Origin: an uncultured Hyphomicrobiales bacterium
Lineage (GTDB): Bacteria > Pseudomonadota > Alphaproteobacteria > Rhizobiales > Beijerinckiaceae
Reading direction: 5' to 3'
NCBI GenBank assembly: GCA_903861645.1
Contig: CAIOVE010000075.1
Span: forward strand, 1 to 48,573
DNA length: 48,573 nucleotides
The position numbers and the translations under genes are program-made. Shown piece after piece: positions 1-7,352 of this stretch (its first letter is position 1; each line of letters opens with the position of its first letter). The notes beneath the pieces are model-generated. The model worked only from the letters and a program-made list of their open reading frames with translations. It was not told the DNA's origin and searched no databases.

Positions 1-34
1 TAACAACCAGCAGGCGATCAGGCAGAGGCGTCAC
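1..34 (-). CDS. thiE: Thiamine-phosphate synthase, N-terminal fragment (runs off window)
   Basis: Only the first 11 codons are inside the window. A GTG start overlaps the thiG TGA in a GTGA arrangement, and the reading frame gives [11 protein letters not shown], which resembles the usual N-terminus of ThiE, the enzyme that joins the thiazole and pyrimidine moieties to form thiamine monophosphate. The position after thiO-thiS-thiG agrees with the common thiOSGE order. The identification rests on very few residues plus context. Confidence 0.5.
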   Translation of the reverse strand, partial: MTPLPDRLLVV

Positions 35-798
35 GAACCCACCAATCCCATCTGCGGGCTCGACGGCTCGGCGCGCCCCCGCCGGGGAATACGCCCCGCG
101 AGATAGGCGAAGCGTCCAGCTTCAACCGCATGCTTCATAGCGAGCGCCATGCGCACGGGATCATCGGATTTCGCCACTGCGGTATTCAGCAGAACGGCCG
201 AAGCCCCCAGCTCCATGGCGATGACTGCGTCCGAGGCTGTGCCGATCCCAGCGTCCACGATCACGGGAACCGGAGAGCGGCGGCAGATGAGCTCGATATT
301 GGCGGGGTTGGCCACGCCCATGCCTGAGCCGATCAGCGAGCCCATGGGCATGACGGCGGCGGCGCCCACATCAGCGAGGCGCATGCACAGAACTGGGTCA
401 TCGTTGCAATAGGGCAGAACCACGAAGCCCATGTCCACGAGCTTGCGGGTCGCCTCCAGCAATTCGCTGGTGTCGGGATAGAGGGTTTCCCGATCCCCGA
501 TCACTTCAAGCTTCACCCAGTTGGTCTCCAGCGCTTCGCGCGCCAGCTCCGCCGTCAGGATCGCGTCCCTTGCGGTTTCACAGCCCGCCGTATTGGGCAG
601 CAGCCTATAGTTGGAGAGAATGTCCACCGTATTGGCGCCATGCCCCTCCAGCGACACCCGGCGAATGGAGACGGTGACGAGTTCGCAGCCGCTCGCGTGA
701 ACCGCATCGCGCAGGATCCCCTGATTGGGATAGCCCGCAGTGCCCAGAAAGAGCCGCGACTTCAGCTTCACGCCCGCTATTTCAAGATCGTCAGTCAT
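31..798 (-). CDS. thiG: Thiazole synthase ThiG
   Basis: ThiG condenses 1-deoxy-D-xylulose 5-phosphate, dehydroglycine and the thiocarboxylate sulfur carried by ThiS into the thiazole phosphate of thiamine. The 255-residue protein has the family's typical length. Visible motifs include [10 protein letters not shown] near the N-terminus, the Schiff-base lysine region WVKLEVIGD, and glycine-rich phosphate-binding segments ([21 protein letters not shown]). The ATG at 798 is preferred over in-frame codons further upstream because GGGAGGA lies just before it and the thiS stop is one base away. It is the third gene of the riboswitch-controlled thiOSGE operon and overlaps the thiE start by four bases. 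Confidence 0.95.
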   Translation of the reverse strand: MTDDLEIAGVKLKSRLFLGTAGYPNQGILRDAVHASGCELVTVSIRRVSLEGHGANTVDILSNYRLLPNTAGCETARDAILTAELAREALETNWVKLEVIGDRETLYPDTSELLEATRKLVDMGFVVLPYCNDDPVLCMRLADVGAAAVMPMGSLIGSGMGVANPANIELICRRSPVPVIVDAGIGTASDAVIAMELGASAVLLNTAVAKSDDPVRMALAMKHAVEAGRFAYLAGRIPRRGRAEPSSPQMGLVGS

Positions 799-799
799 G

Positions 800-1012
800 T
801 CATCCTCCCGAGAGGGCGCGCACGACTTCAACCCTGTCGCCGGCCTTGATCATTGTGGTGGTCCATTCGGACTTGCGCACCAGCGCCCCGTTGAGGGCGA
901 TGGCGAAGCCTCTTGAGGACTCAAGCTCGCGTTCGGCTTGCTCAATGTCCCAGAGCTCCTGAATCGTGGTGTAGTCGATGGTGGCGTCCTTGCCATTCAA
1001 CTGGATGTTCAT
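800..1012 (-). CDS. thiS: Thiamine biosynthesis sulfur-carrier protein ThiS
   Basis: A small ubiquitin-like sulfur carrier of 70 residues. Its C-terminal Gly-Gly (ALSGG) is the residue pair adenylated by a ThiF/MoeB-type enzyme and turned into a thiocarboxylate that feeds ThiG. The internal [12 protein letters not shown] and the late [12 protein letters not shown] are typical of the family. The start ATG overlaps the thiO TGA (ATGA), and the stop lies one base before thiG, so translation of the three genes is probably coupled. Confidence 0.93.
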   Translation of the reverse strand: MNIQLNGKDATIDYTTIQELWDIEQAERELESSRGFAIALNGALVRKSEWTTTMIKAGDRVEVVRALSGG

Positions 1013-2232
1013 GGCCTCCTCCCGAAGCGTTGTAGATTGAGGGATTGCGCGGATGGGGCGACCGCTCTTCCCAGCGCTAAGCCCGCGATGGCGTCGGCTG
1101 TGGCGGGGGCGAGCAGGATGCCGTTGCGATGATGCCCCACCGCCAGAAGCAGACCGGGAAGGCCCGCCGCGCCAAGAATGGGGGCATCATCTTCAGACGT
1201 CGGTCGGAAGCCCGACCAGACCGCCTCGACGGCCACATCTTCAACGGAGGGGAGCGCGCGGCGTGCGGCGTCCAGCAGGGCGAAGAGACCGCCCACGGTC
1301 ACATTGGCGTTAAAGCCCACCTCCTCGACGGTGGCGCCGACAATCAGGCGACCGCCGGACTTGGGGGCCATATGCACCTGCTCTGTCCAGATCACATGGC
1401 GCAACAGGGGCGGCTGGTTGGCGGGGCTCCGCAGGCTGACGGACTGGCCGCGCAGGGGGCGCACCGGGATGGCGAGATCGGCCGGAAGTAGCTGTCCCGA
1501 GCCTGCATGGGCGCCAGTGGTCAGCACAACAAGGGGCGCATGGCATTCGTCGTCGCCAGAGGCGACCCCGCTGATCGCGCCTGCGCTGGTCACAAGGCCA
1601 GTGACATCCACATTCTCGACGATGATCACGCCCGCGCGCTTCGCCGCGATTTCCAACGCGGGCATCACCCGGCGCGGATCGACCTGAAAATCCGCGGGAC
1701 AATGGATGCCCGCCGTGACCGTGGGCCGCAAACCGCCCTCGAAATCGCGGACCTCGGGGCCTGTCAGCCACTGGCTCTCAAGCCCGACTTTCTGATGCAG
1801 TTCAAACTTGCCGCGCAGACGGGCCGTCTCGTCGCGCGTCATAGCGACGACGATGGTGCCGCTGCGGTCAAAATCGATATCAAAGCCGCTGGCCTGTTCC
1901 AGCTCGGCGCCGAAGGCCTCCCAGCGCCGCTGGCTCTCCAGCGCGAAGGCGATGAGGATCTCGCCCCCCGCCTCATATTCGGCGGCGGCCGCCAGCATGC
2001 CCGTCGCCGCGAGGCTGGCGCCGGATCCGACCTGTCCCTTATCGACAACAACGACCTTCTGCCCGGACAGCGCCAGCCGCCAGGCGATGGACAAGCCGAT
2101 GATCCCCGCCCCCACGACCACGACATCAGCCCTTTCGGGCAGACGCGAATTGCCAGCCACCTTGGAAAGCGATTCGCCCTCCGCAGCCAGGCGGCGGCCC
2201 GCGATGATCTGGCTTGCACGCACCGAATACAC
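1009..2232 (-). CDS. thiO: Glycine oxidase ThiO (FAD-dependent)
   Basis: ThiO oxidises glycine to dehydroglycine (iminoglycine), the C2-N donor for ThiG. The FAD-binding motif VVVGAGIIGLSIAWRL lies about 40 residues from the chosen start. A DAO-type substrate domain follows, and the C-terminal RNGILLAPATADAIAG is typical of the DAO/ThiO FAD domain end. The frame stays open upstream to 2403, but that part lies inside the TPP riboswitch and cannot be coding. I therefore place the start at GTG 2232, preceded by GAGG five bases away, giving about 407 residues; GTG 2223 is an alternative. First gene of the thi operon; thiC is not adjacent. Confidence 0.9.
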   Translation of the reverse strand: MYSVRASQIIAGRRLAAEGESLSKVAGNSRLPERADVVVVGAGIIGLSIAWRLALSGQKVVVVDKGQVGSGASLAATGMLAAAAEYEAGGEILIAFALESQRRWEAFGAELEQASGFDIDFDRSGTIVVAMTRDETARLRGKFELHQKVGLESQWLTGPEVRDFEGGLRPTVTAGIHCPADFQVDPRRVMPALEIAAKRAGVIIVENVDVTGLVTSAGAISGVASGDDECHAPLVVLTTGAHAGSGQLLPADLAIPVRPLRGQSVSLRSPANQPPLLRHVIWTEQVHMAPKSGGRLIVGATVEEVGFNANVTVGGLFALLDAARRALPSVEDVAVEAVWSGFRPTSEDDAPILGAAGLPGLLLAVGHHRNGILLAPATADAIAGLALGRAVAPSAQSLNLQRFGRRP

Positions 2233-2282
2233 ATCAACCTCGCAGAAAAAGGCGCAACGGTCGAAGGTTTCGAGATAGGCTC

Positions 2283-2397
2283 CGATCCCTACGCCGGTGC
2301 TAACCGGGTCAGGTTCGAAGGATTTCCGCGCTGACGAGGTCGGTAAGGACCCAGCCCAGCGGTTTCTCAGCCTCTTGTCGAGGATCTCCCTGGAACG
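2283..2397 (-). promoter_or_regulatory. TPP (THI-element) riboswitch upstream of thiO
   Basis: The minus strand carries the conserved THI-box parts in order: AGGGAG, a short P3 helix CCTC/GAGG, the invariant CTGAGA, then CCTTCGAACCTGAC, and finally CCGGCGTAGGGA. An imperfect P1 helix can form between CGTTCC (2397-2392) and GGATCG (2288-2283). About 50 nt separate the aptamer from the thiO start and would contain the expression platform. Thiamine pyrophosphate binding should reduce thiOSGE expression. I did not model the folding of the platform. Confidence 0.92.
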
Positions 2398-2399
2398 AG

Positions 2400-2431
2400 A
2401 CATTACTGGAACAGGAGTAAGGCTGCGTCAA
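2400..2431 (-). promoter_or_regulatory. Candidate promoter of the thi operon
   Basis: On the minus strand TTGACG (2431-2426) resembles a -35 box and TAATGT (2405-2400) a -10 box, just before the riboswitch. The 20-base spacer is longer than the usual 16-18, so the pairing is uncertain. TTGACG also contains the TGA that ends the recombinase remnant. If it is a promoter, the remnant was truncated right at the thi promoter. Confidence 0.3.
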
Positions 2432-2889
2432 CCCAACAATGGTTCCGACACGCTGGTGATGTCGCGCTTGCCAAAATACGGCAGGAAGTACCGCTGTAGC
2501 GTGCCCTTGATCAGGTGATAGCGGCCAGCACTACTGCGGCCTTCGTCCATCCGCGTCTTGGCCGCCTTGATGAACTCCCCAGCTACTGACTTGAAGGTAG
2601 ATGGGCTCAAGGGCTGATCGGTAACGATTCGGTGCTCAATCTCACCCAGAAGCTTGATCGCAACAACGGCTGCCTTGTGGAAATCTTTCTCGCCAGTGGT
2701 CCTTTTTATATAACCGCGCACACCCTTGAATGGGATACGGCATTGCCAGATGGCGTCCTTCACATCGTCACGCTGATAAAGCGTGATGCGACCATCTGCG
2801 ATTATCTGTTTGTTATTGGCGTAGGCCATGTTGATAGATTGTGACGAATTGAGCAGCCAATCAACATTGAATTGCGTGTTTTTTCGCAA
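2428..2889 (-). pseudogene. Truncated tyrosine recombinase (phage-type integrase), N-terminal part only
   Basis: The 153-residue frame matches the N-terminal part of tyrosine site-specific recombinases. It has a basic beta-strand region (ITLYQRDDVKDAIWQCRI, GVRGYIKRTTGEKDFHKA) followed by the SAM-like core-binding helices (TFKSVAGEFIKAAKTRM) and YFLPYFGKRDITSV, which corresponds to the Y(L/F)xPFFGxxxI segment before the catalytic domain. The R-H-R-Y catalytic domain is absent: the frame stops ten residues later, at the thi promoter. The first Met or the Met at 2829 could be the start. Base composition is clearly more AT-rich than its neighbours, which points to horizontal origin. I read it as the scar of an integrated element. 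Confidence 0.75.
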
Positions 2890-2893
2890 AATT

Positions 2894-3006
2894 TGTACAA
2901 CCCGTACCCTGCGCCTGTAAAACTTCTGTACAAAAATGCTGTCAGATTTTCATAATCGCAAGCTCACTTTTCGTTCTTTTTCCGTTCTGTACAACAGGTG
3001 TACAAC
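2894..3006. repeat. Four TGTACAA-type repeats beside the recombinase remnant
   Basis: TGTACAA(A/C) occurs at 2894, 2927, 2988 and 2999 on the plus strand, the last two as a close direct pair. The core TGTACA is self-complementary. The sites sit directly upstream of the recombinase remnant, so they may be arm-type recombinase sites or operators of a lost element regulator. The function is inferred only. Confidence 0.5.
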
Positions 3007-3035
3007 GAAAAAAGCTGCCCTTTCGAGCAGCTTTC
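3007..3035 (-). terminator. Rho-independent terminator
   Basis: AAAGCTGC (3011-3018) and GCAGCTTT (3027-3034) form a perfect 8-bp stem with an 8-base loop. Read on the minus strand, the stem is followed by a T-run, giving GCAGCTTTTTTCG. On the plus strand the tail is weaker (TTTCTTG). It would stop minus-strand transcription before the recombinase remnant, though no minus-strand gene remains upstream. Confidence 0.6.
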
Positions 3036-3077
3036 TTGTTGATATTGTTGGCTTTTCTAGCTTTTGGTAGCCAGAAA

Positions 3078-3098
3078 TCGCTAGCGCTTCGCTAGCGA
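3078..3098. repeat. Perfect hairpin (9-bp stem, 3-base loop)
   Basis: TCGCTAGCG and CGCTAGCGA flank CTT. The arm core CGCTAGCG is itself palindromic. There is no T-run, so it is probably not a terminator. Confidence 0.6.
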
Positions 3099-3189
3099 CA
3101 CCGGCCGCGGCGCGGTCGGGATTGACCTTCCGGCAATAGGTAAAATTCGACGCAATCGCTGAACCGCCGATCAGGCATGGTTCGCGAAA

Positions 3190-3207
3190 CCCCCGTGTAA
3201 ACGGGGG
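3190..3207. repeat. Perfect hairpin (7-bp stem, GTAA loop)
   Basis: CCCCCGT-GTAA-ACGGGGG forms a very stable short hairpin. No T-run follows on either strand. It lies about 90 bases before the DUF6101-type gene. Confidence 0.6.
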
Positions 3208-3299
3208 ATTCACCGCGTTCGTTAGGCGAAATCCGGCCACCGGCGATCCATGCTCGCGCTCAAGGAGGACCAACCTCCAGGCGTCGGACAGGATTTCAC

Positions 3300-3839
3300 A
3301 TGCTCGCTCTTTCGCTCGACCAGACCTTTTTCAGGCAGGCCGATTCCCGCGCCGACGATGGCGCGCGCGATGTTTTCATCGATCAATCCGAGGTCATCAT
3401 CGCGCGTCGCGTGTCGGGCGTGCGCATGCGCATCCGGCTTGCCGCGCGGGCCTATCGCGGGGTGGTGCTGACGCTTGATCGCGACGCCGCCGGCCGTGAC
3501 GCCTTTCGATTGTCGCTGGTGCATCCCGACCGGGATTTCTCGGTGACGCTCGACGAGGCGAGCGACGATTCCAACATCGTCGCCAACTGGAAGTCGTGGG
3601 CGGCCCATCTCGGCCTGCCGAAATTCATTGAACGCCAGCCCGGCCAACTCGAGGGCGCGGAGCGTCGCCTTGGCTCGCTGGCGCTGGGGACGGCGCGCGT
3701 CCTGCGCCGTCGGGGCGGAACCATCGCCAAGCGGCGCGGGCGCCTGCCGCTGCGCCGCAAGATCGGGGACGTCGCGCGGCCGCGCGACGTGTTGAGCGAG
3801 CGCTGTATCATTTCAGGCTGGGAAGGACCGGGCGCATGA
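3300..3839 (+). CDS. Conserved alphaproteobacterial protein, probable DUF6101 family
   Basis: A 179-residue soluble protein without signal peptide or membrane segment. The N-terminal two thirds contain VFIDQSEVIIARRVSGVRM and a beta-rich stretch with FRLSLVHPDRDFSV, followed by WKSWAAHLGLPKFIER. The C-terminus is highly basic (RRRGGTIAKRRGRLPLRRK) and contains SERCIISGW. I recall this layout from DUF6101 proteins of Rhizobiales, whose function is unknown. The start ATG has AGGA six bases upstream. The next small frame overlaps its stop by four bases. Confidence 0.65.
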   Translation: MLALSLDQTFFRQADSRADDGARDVFIDQSEVIIARRVSGVRMRIRLAARAYRGVVLTLDRDAAGRDAFRLSLVHPDRDFSVTLDEASDDSNIVANWKSWAAHLGLPKFIERQPGQLEGAERRLGSLALGTARVLRRRGGTIAKRRGRLPLRRKIGDVARPRDVLSERCIISGWEGPGA

Positions 3840-4051
3840 GCGGCTCGAACTGGTCGAAACATCCCGGGGCCCTCGGCAAGGGCATGTACAGCGTCGGTTC
3901 GCCCGAGCGCCGGCACGGCTGGAGCGGCGACTGGCATCTGCAGCCACGCAAGCGCCTTGATGGCCCGGCGGAGTCCTTCGCGATCGAACGTCGCCATGGC
4001 GGGCCGCGTCGCCAGATCCGGCAAACGCCGGAAAATGCCGACGGGCTCTAG
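3836..4051 (+). CDS. Small hypothetical protein (71 aa)
   Basis: The ATG overlaps the preceding TGA (ATGA), as in translationally coupled genes. The stop TAG shares a CTAG with the convergent ubiA stop. The product is polar, rich in Arg, Gly, Ser and Trp, with no membrane segment and no domain I recognise. The coupling favours a real gene, but in GC-rich DNA a chance frame of this length is possible. Confidence 0.35.
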   Translation: MSGSNWSKHPGALGKGMYSVGSPERRHGWSGDWHLQPRKRLDGPAESFAIERRHGGPRRQIRQTPENADGL

Positions 4052-5010
4052 AGACCGCTGAATTTCGCGAGCGCGTCGAGCGCGAGGCCCGCGAAAAGCA
4101 GCAGGCCCGCGTCCCGGTTGGCGCGAAACAGCCGCAAAGCCCGGCCAACGTCATCCGGCCTGATCGTGGCGATCTGCCAGCCAAGATGGGCCGCGAAGGC
4201 AACGACGCCCGCGAAGGCGATCAGGCCGCCGCCAGCCAGCGCCGTCGCGATTCCGGCGCAGACGACCGCCGCCATATAGAAGATCGCCACGCCTTCGCGC
4301 GCATGGGCGCCGAACAGGCGCGCGGTCGAGCGCACGCCCACGATGGCGTCATCCCGCGCGTCCTGCATCGCGTAGATCGTGTCGTAGCCGATGGTCCAGC
4401 AGATCGCCGCCGCGTAGAGCAGCGCCGCCGCCCATGAGAGCGAGCCGAAGGCGGCGGCCCAGCCCATAAGGCCGCCATAGGCAAAGGCGAAGCCGAGCAC
4501 CAGTTGCGGCCACGACGTGATCCGCTTCATGAAGGGATAGATCGCGACAATCGCCAGCGAGCAGAGGCCAAGCCCGATCGAGAATGTGTTGAGACTGAAC
4601 AGCACGAGCGCGCCGATGGCGGCTTGCGCCACCAGGAAGGCTTTCGCCGCGCGCACGCCCACCCGGCCCGAGGGCAGGGGGCGATGGCGCGTGCGTTCCA
4701 CGCCCGCGTCGATGCGCCGGTCGACGATGTCGTTATAGGTCGAGCCCGCGCCGCGCATGGCCACGGCGCCGATCAGGAACAACAGGAGATGCAGCGGGTT
4801 GGGCGGCTGCCGCAGGGCGACGCCGGCCAGCGCCGACGACCACCAGCAGGGCGCGAGCAGCAATTGCCAGCCGATGGGCCTGTCGAGGCGGGCCAACTGG
4901 ATGAATGGCCACCAGGCCGCCGGGGCGCGGCGCAGCAGCGGATGATCGATGGAATCGGGCAGGGCGTCCGGCCGGGGCGCGGCTCCGGGCGCTTGCGTGT
5001 TCAGCGTCAC
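4048..5010 (-). CDS. ubiA: 4-hydroxybenzoate polyprenyltransferase UbiA
   Basis: An integral-membrane prenyltransferase that attaches the polyprenyl tail to 4-hydroxybenzoate in ubiquinone synthesis. Both Asp-rich diphosphate/Mg sites are visible: NDIVDRRIDAGVERT in the first half and YAMQDARDDAIVGVRST in the second, separated by transmembrane helices. RLDRPIGWQLLLAPCWW near the N-terminus is typical. The frame is open well upstream, but I use GTG 5010, which overlaps the upstream TGA (GTGA) and gives 320 residues, the expected size. Confidence 0.92.
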   Translation of the reverse strand: MTLNTQAPGAAPRPDALPDSIDHPLLRRAPAAWWPFIQLARLDRPIGWQLLLAPCWWSSALAGVALRQPPNPLHLLLFLIGAVAMRGAGSTYNDIVDRRIDAGVERTRHRPLPSGRVGVRAAKAFLVAQAAIGALVLFSLNTFSIGLGLCSLAIVAIYPFMKRITSWPQLVLGFAFAYGGLMGWAAAFGSLSWAAALLYAAAICWTIGYDTIYAMQDARDDAIVGVRSTARLFGAHAREGVAIFYMAAVVCAGIATALAGGGLIAFAGVVAFAAHLGWQIATIRPDDVGRALRLFRANRDAGLLLFAGLALDALAKFSGL

Positions 5011-5594
5011 AGCGGTCCGCTGGGCAGCTTCATGGAGGGTTGCTGGGGAACTGGTCCGCCCGGACCGGCCAGACCGCCGTTTTTGGCCTGCGCGGCGGCG
5101 GCGCAGGCCTTGCGCGCGTATTCCGGCGTCTTGGCGAAGCCAGCCTTCATACCCTCGATGATCTGGTCGGGGATGGAGCACCAGTCCTTGTTCTTGAGCA
5201 CCCAGTTCTTCATTTCCGTCTCGATGGTGACGAGGGTGCGGAATTTCGGACAGGCGGCGACGGGATCGAGTCCACGGCCCTTGCCGGACTTGACCAGATT
5301 GTTGATCGACTGGAGCTGCGCGTTTCTCCGGTCGGAATATTTCCTCATGTTTTCCTCGCAGCCGGAGGCCGGCGCGGCCTCGGCGGGCGGCTGGCTGAGC
5401 GCGTCGGGCATGGCGAGCGCCGGCTGTCCGGATTCCGGCTGGGCGGAAGCCGGCGGCGCCGCGGCCGCGGGCGGCAAGGTCATCGACTGGGCGTTGGCCA
5501 GGTTCGCGCCCGCGAAGAGGGCGAGGCCGGCGACGGCGCTCATCGACGCGCGACGAAACGCGTTCCTGCAATCTGTCATTTTTGTTTTCCGCAT
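5007..5594 (-). CDS. Secreted conserved hypothetical protein with four cysteines
   Basis: From ATG 5594 the protein has 195 residues. It has a cleavable signal peptide (AVAGLALFAGANLANAQS), a Pro/Ala-rich linker, then a compact domain with SGCEENMRKYSDRR, DPVAACPKF, KDWCSIPDQI and ARKACAAAAQ. The four cysteines probably form two disulfides in the periplasm. I believe similar short proteins occur in Rhizobiales, but I know no function. Its stop overlaps the ubiA start, so the two are likely co-translated; a quinone-related role would be speculation. Confidence 0.7.
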   Translation of the reverse strand: MRKTKMTDCRNAFRRASMSAVAGLALFAGANLANAQSMTLPPAAAAPPASAQPESGQPALAMPDALSQPPAEAAPASGCEENMRKYSDRRNAQLQSINNLVKSGKGRGLDPVAACPKFRTLVTIETEMKNWVLKNKDWCSIPDQIIEGMKAGFAKTPEYARKACAAAAQAKNGGLAGPGGPVPQQPSMKLPSGPL

Positions 5595-5658
5595 CCGTGG
5601 CCTCCAAGACTTGTAACAAGCCCGGGGCAAGCTCTCAAGCCACGGAAACGCGGACAAA

Positions 5659-7245
5659 TCAAGGCAAAGGCGGGTTCTCCGGCGCGGCTTCACAACCGCC
5701 GGCGGCGGGAATGGTCGCCCGGACCGTCCAGATTTCGATTTCAAGACCACGTCCACCGGGGGTGTCGGGCTCGCCGACGGTTTGGCTCGCGGCGCGCTGG
5801 AAACAGGTCAGCAGGCCGGCGATTTCCGCGTCGCGCCGCGCCCAGTCGAGATAATCGAAGGGCCTGCGCTCCATCAGAATGATGTCGGGGCGCCGTGCGC
5901 GCGTATCGGCGGCGAAGCCCCGTCGATCCTTCTCGACGATGGCGCGCAGGGCGTTGACGGCCTCGGCGTCCGCGCCCGCGGCGGCGAGGCCGCCAGCGTA
6001 ATAGGGAATCCAGCGGCTTTCGGCGCGGTCGACCCAGACGCCGCCGACCTCGCGCGTCAGCGGGAATCCAACGGTCGGATCCGCCGCGAGCGAGATCAGG
6101 CGCGGTTGATGTTTCAGCGCAGCGACCTTGTCGCGCAGCGGCGAAAGATCGATGCCGATGTCGCACCAGCGCCAGACCTGCGCGGAGAAGGCGAGGGCGA
6201 TGATCAGCAGCGCGACGTCGGCCCTGCCCGTCGCCGGGTCGCGCGCGCCCAGCGCCAGCAACGCGAGCGCGATCAGGCCAAAGGCCGGCAGGAAGTGGTA
6301 GGGAAATCCCTTGGCCTGAATGACCGCCGCGAGGATGAAGCCGACAATTGCCGCCACGGTCACGAGCAGCCAGGGCGCGCCCGCCGCGCGTCCGCGCAGG
6401 CGCCAGACGAGCGCCGCGGCGACGGCAAGCTCCAGCATGAACACGGGAAAGTCGCCGAAGATGAGCCGCCAGACCGGCACGCGCACCGGCACGTAAACGC
6501 GCGCCAGCATGGGCGCGATGTCGTTCCAGAAGACTGGATGGGCGATGAACGCGATGGCGACATAGGCGACCAGAACGGCGGCGGCGATGAAATTCTCCGG
6601 CGCGACGACCACGCGCCAGGCGCGCGCGTGGCCGGCCGCGACTAGGCTCGCCAGCAGAATGGGCAACGCGAAGTGCGGCTTGATCGCCATGACGATGCCC
6701 GCGGCGACGCCCGCCACGATGGCCTCATCCGCGCCGATCGGGTGCGTGTCCGCGCGGCGCAGCGCGGTCGCCAGCCACGGCAGGAACGCGAGCAGCGCGA
6801 AATGCTCGCGCTGGCCGAAGCAGAACGCCGGCATGACGACCAGCGCCGCGTAAGCGGCGGGCGCGAGCCACGCGGGCGGCGTTTGCGTCGCGAATATCAC
6901 GGGCGCCGCGCGCCGGCCCGACCACGTCAGCGAGACAAACGCCAACGCCAGAACCAGCGCGTCGAGCAGGCGTTCCGGCGCGATCGGCAGCCACCGGCCC
7001 AACAGGGCGACGGGCATGTAGAGATAGAGCGACATCGGCGGATTTGTTTCGACGATGTCGACATAGGGGCGCGCGCCGTCGAGCCATTTCTCGTCGAGCG
7101 TCAGCAGCCAGGAAACGTCGGTATTGGCGAGCGTGAGGTGGCGGCCCGTCATGGCCAGCGCCAGCGCGACAAGCCACCCGAGGAGGGCGACGACGCGATT
7201 ATCCCGGTCGATCCAGCGCGATGGCGGCATGACCCATTGTTCCAT
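5659..7245 (-). CDS. Polytopic membrane protein, GT-C glycosyltransferase-like
   Basis: A 528-residue protein with about ten to twelve predicted membrane helices. After the first helix comes a periplasmic loop with NTDVSWLLTLDEKWLDG and DIVETNPPMSLYLY, an arrangement like the acidic first loop of GT-C (ArnT/PMT-like) lipid-linked sugar transferases. A roughly 150-residue soluble C-terminal part follows the last helix. The substrate is unknown. The first Met or the Met at 7230 could be the start. It lies upstream of the secreted protein and ubiA on the same strand, with a 64-base gap, and is divergent from the MFS gene. Confidence 0.6.
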   Translation of the reverse strand: MEQWVMPPSRWIDRDNRVVALLGWLVALALAMTGRHLTLANTDVSWLLTLDEKWLDGARPYVDIVETNPPMSLYLYMPVALLGRWLPIAPERLLDALVLALAFVSLTWSGRRAAPVIFATQTPPAWLAPAAYAALVVMPAFCFGQREHFALLAFLPWLATALRRADTHPIGADEAIVAGVAAGIVMAIKPHFALPILLASLVAAGHARAWRVVVAPENFIAAAVLVAYVAIAFIAHPVFWNDIAPMLARVYVPVRVPVWRLIFGDFPVFMLELAVAAALVWRLRGRAAGAPWLLVTVAAIVGFILAAVIQAKGFPYHFLPAFGLIALALLALGARDPATGRADVALLIIALAFSAQVWRWCDIGIDLSPLRDKVAALKHQPRLISLAADPTVGFPLTREVGGVWVDRAESRWIPYYAGGLAAAGADAEAVNALRAIVEKDRRGFAADTRARRPDIILMERRPFDYLDWARRDAEIAGLLTCFQRAASQTVGEPDTPGGRGLEIEIWTVRATIPAAGGCEAAPENPPLP

Positions 7246-7352
7246 CGGCGCGTGAAGGTCTGGTTACCGGCGCGCTTGCCATGTTCGCGCGGACCGGGCT
7301 ACCTTTCGCGCAAGGCTGGGGAAAGCCAAAAAGAATTCGGGGGGAACGAACA

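Larger units (their letters stand above)
2890..3299. other. Gene-free scar region between the recombinase remnant and the DUF6101-type gene
   Basis: About 400 bp with no credible gene. Its left half is AT-rich. It holds the TGTACAA repeats, one U-tailed hairpin and two perfect hairpins, which are listed separately. A minus-strand frame crosses it, but its residues run straight through these hairpins and it has no recognisable family. I see no tRNA gene and no obvious attachment-site duplication here. Confidence 0.55.

Noticed and set aside
2233-2403. N-terminal extension of ThiO to an ATG at 2403
   Set aside because: The extension would be encoded by the conserved parts of the TPP riboswitch; the encoded residues match no glycine oxidase N-terminus.
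2950-3273. 107-codon minus-strand frame between the recombinase remnant and the DUF6101-type gene
   Set aside because: It runs through a terminator and two perfect hairpins and has no known family; I treat the region as non-coding.
4504-5616. Long plus-strand reading frame opposite ubiA and the secreted Cys protein
   Set aside because: It mirrors two well-supported genes on the other strand, shows no family motif, and its Arg/Gly/His-rich translation is typical of antisense frames in GC-rich DNA.
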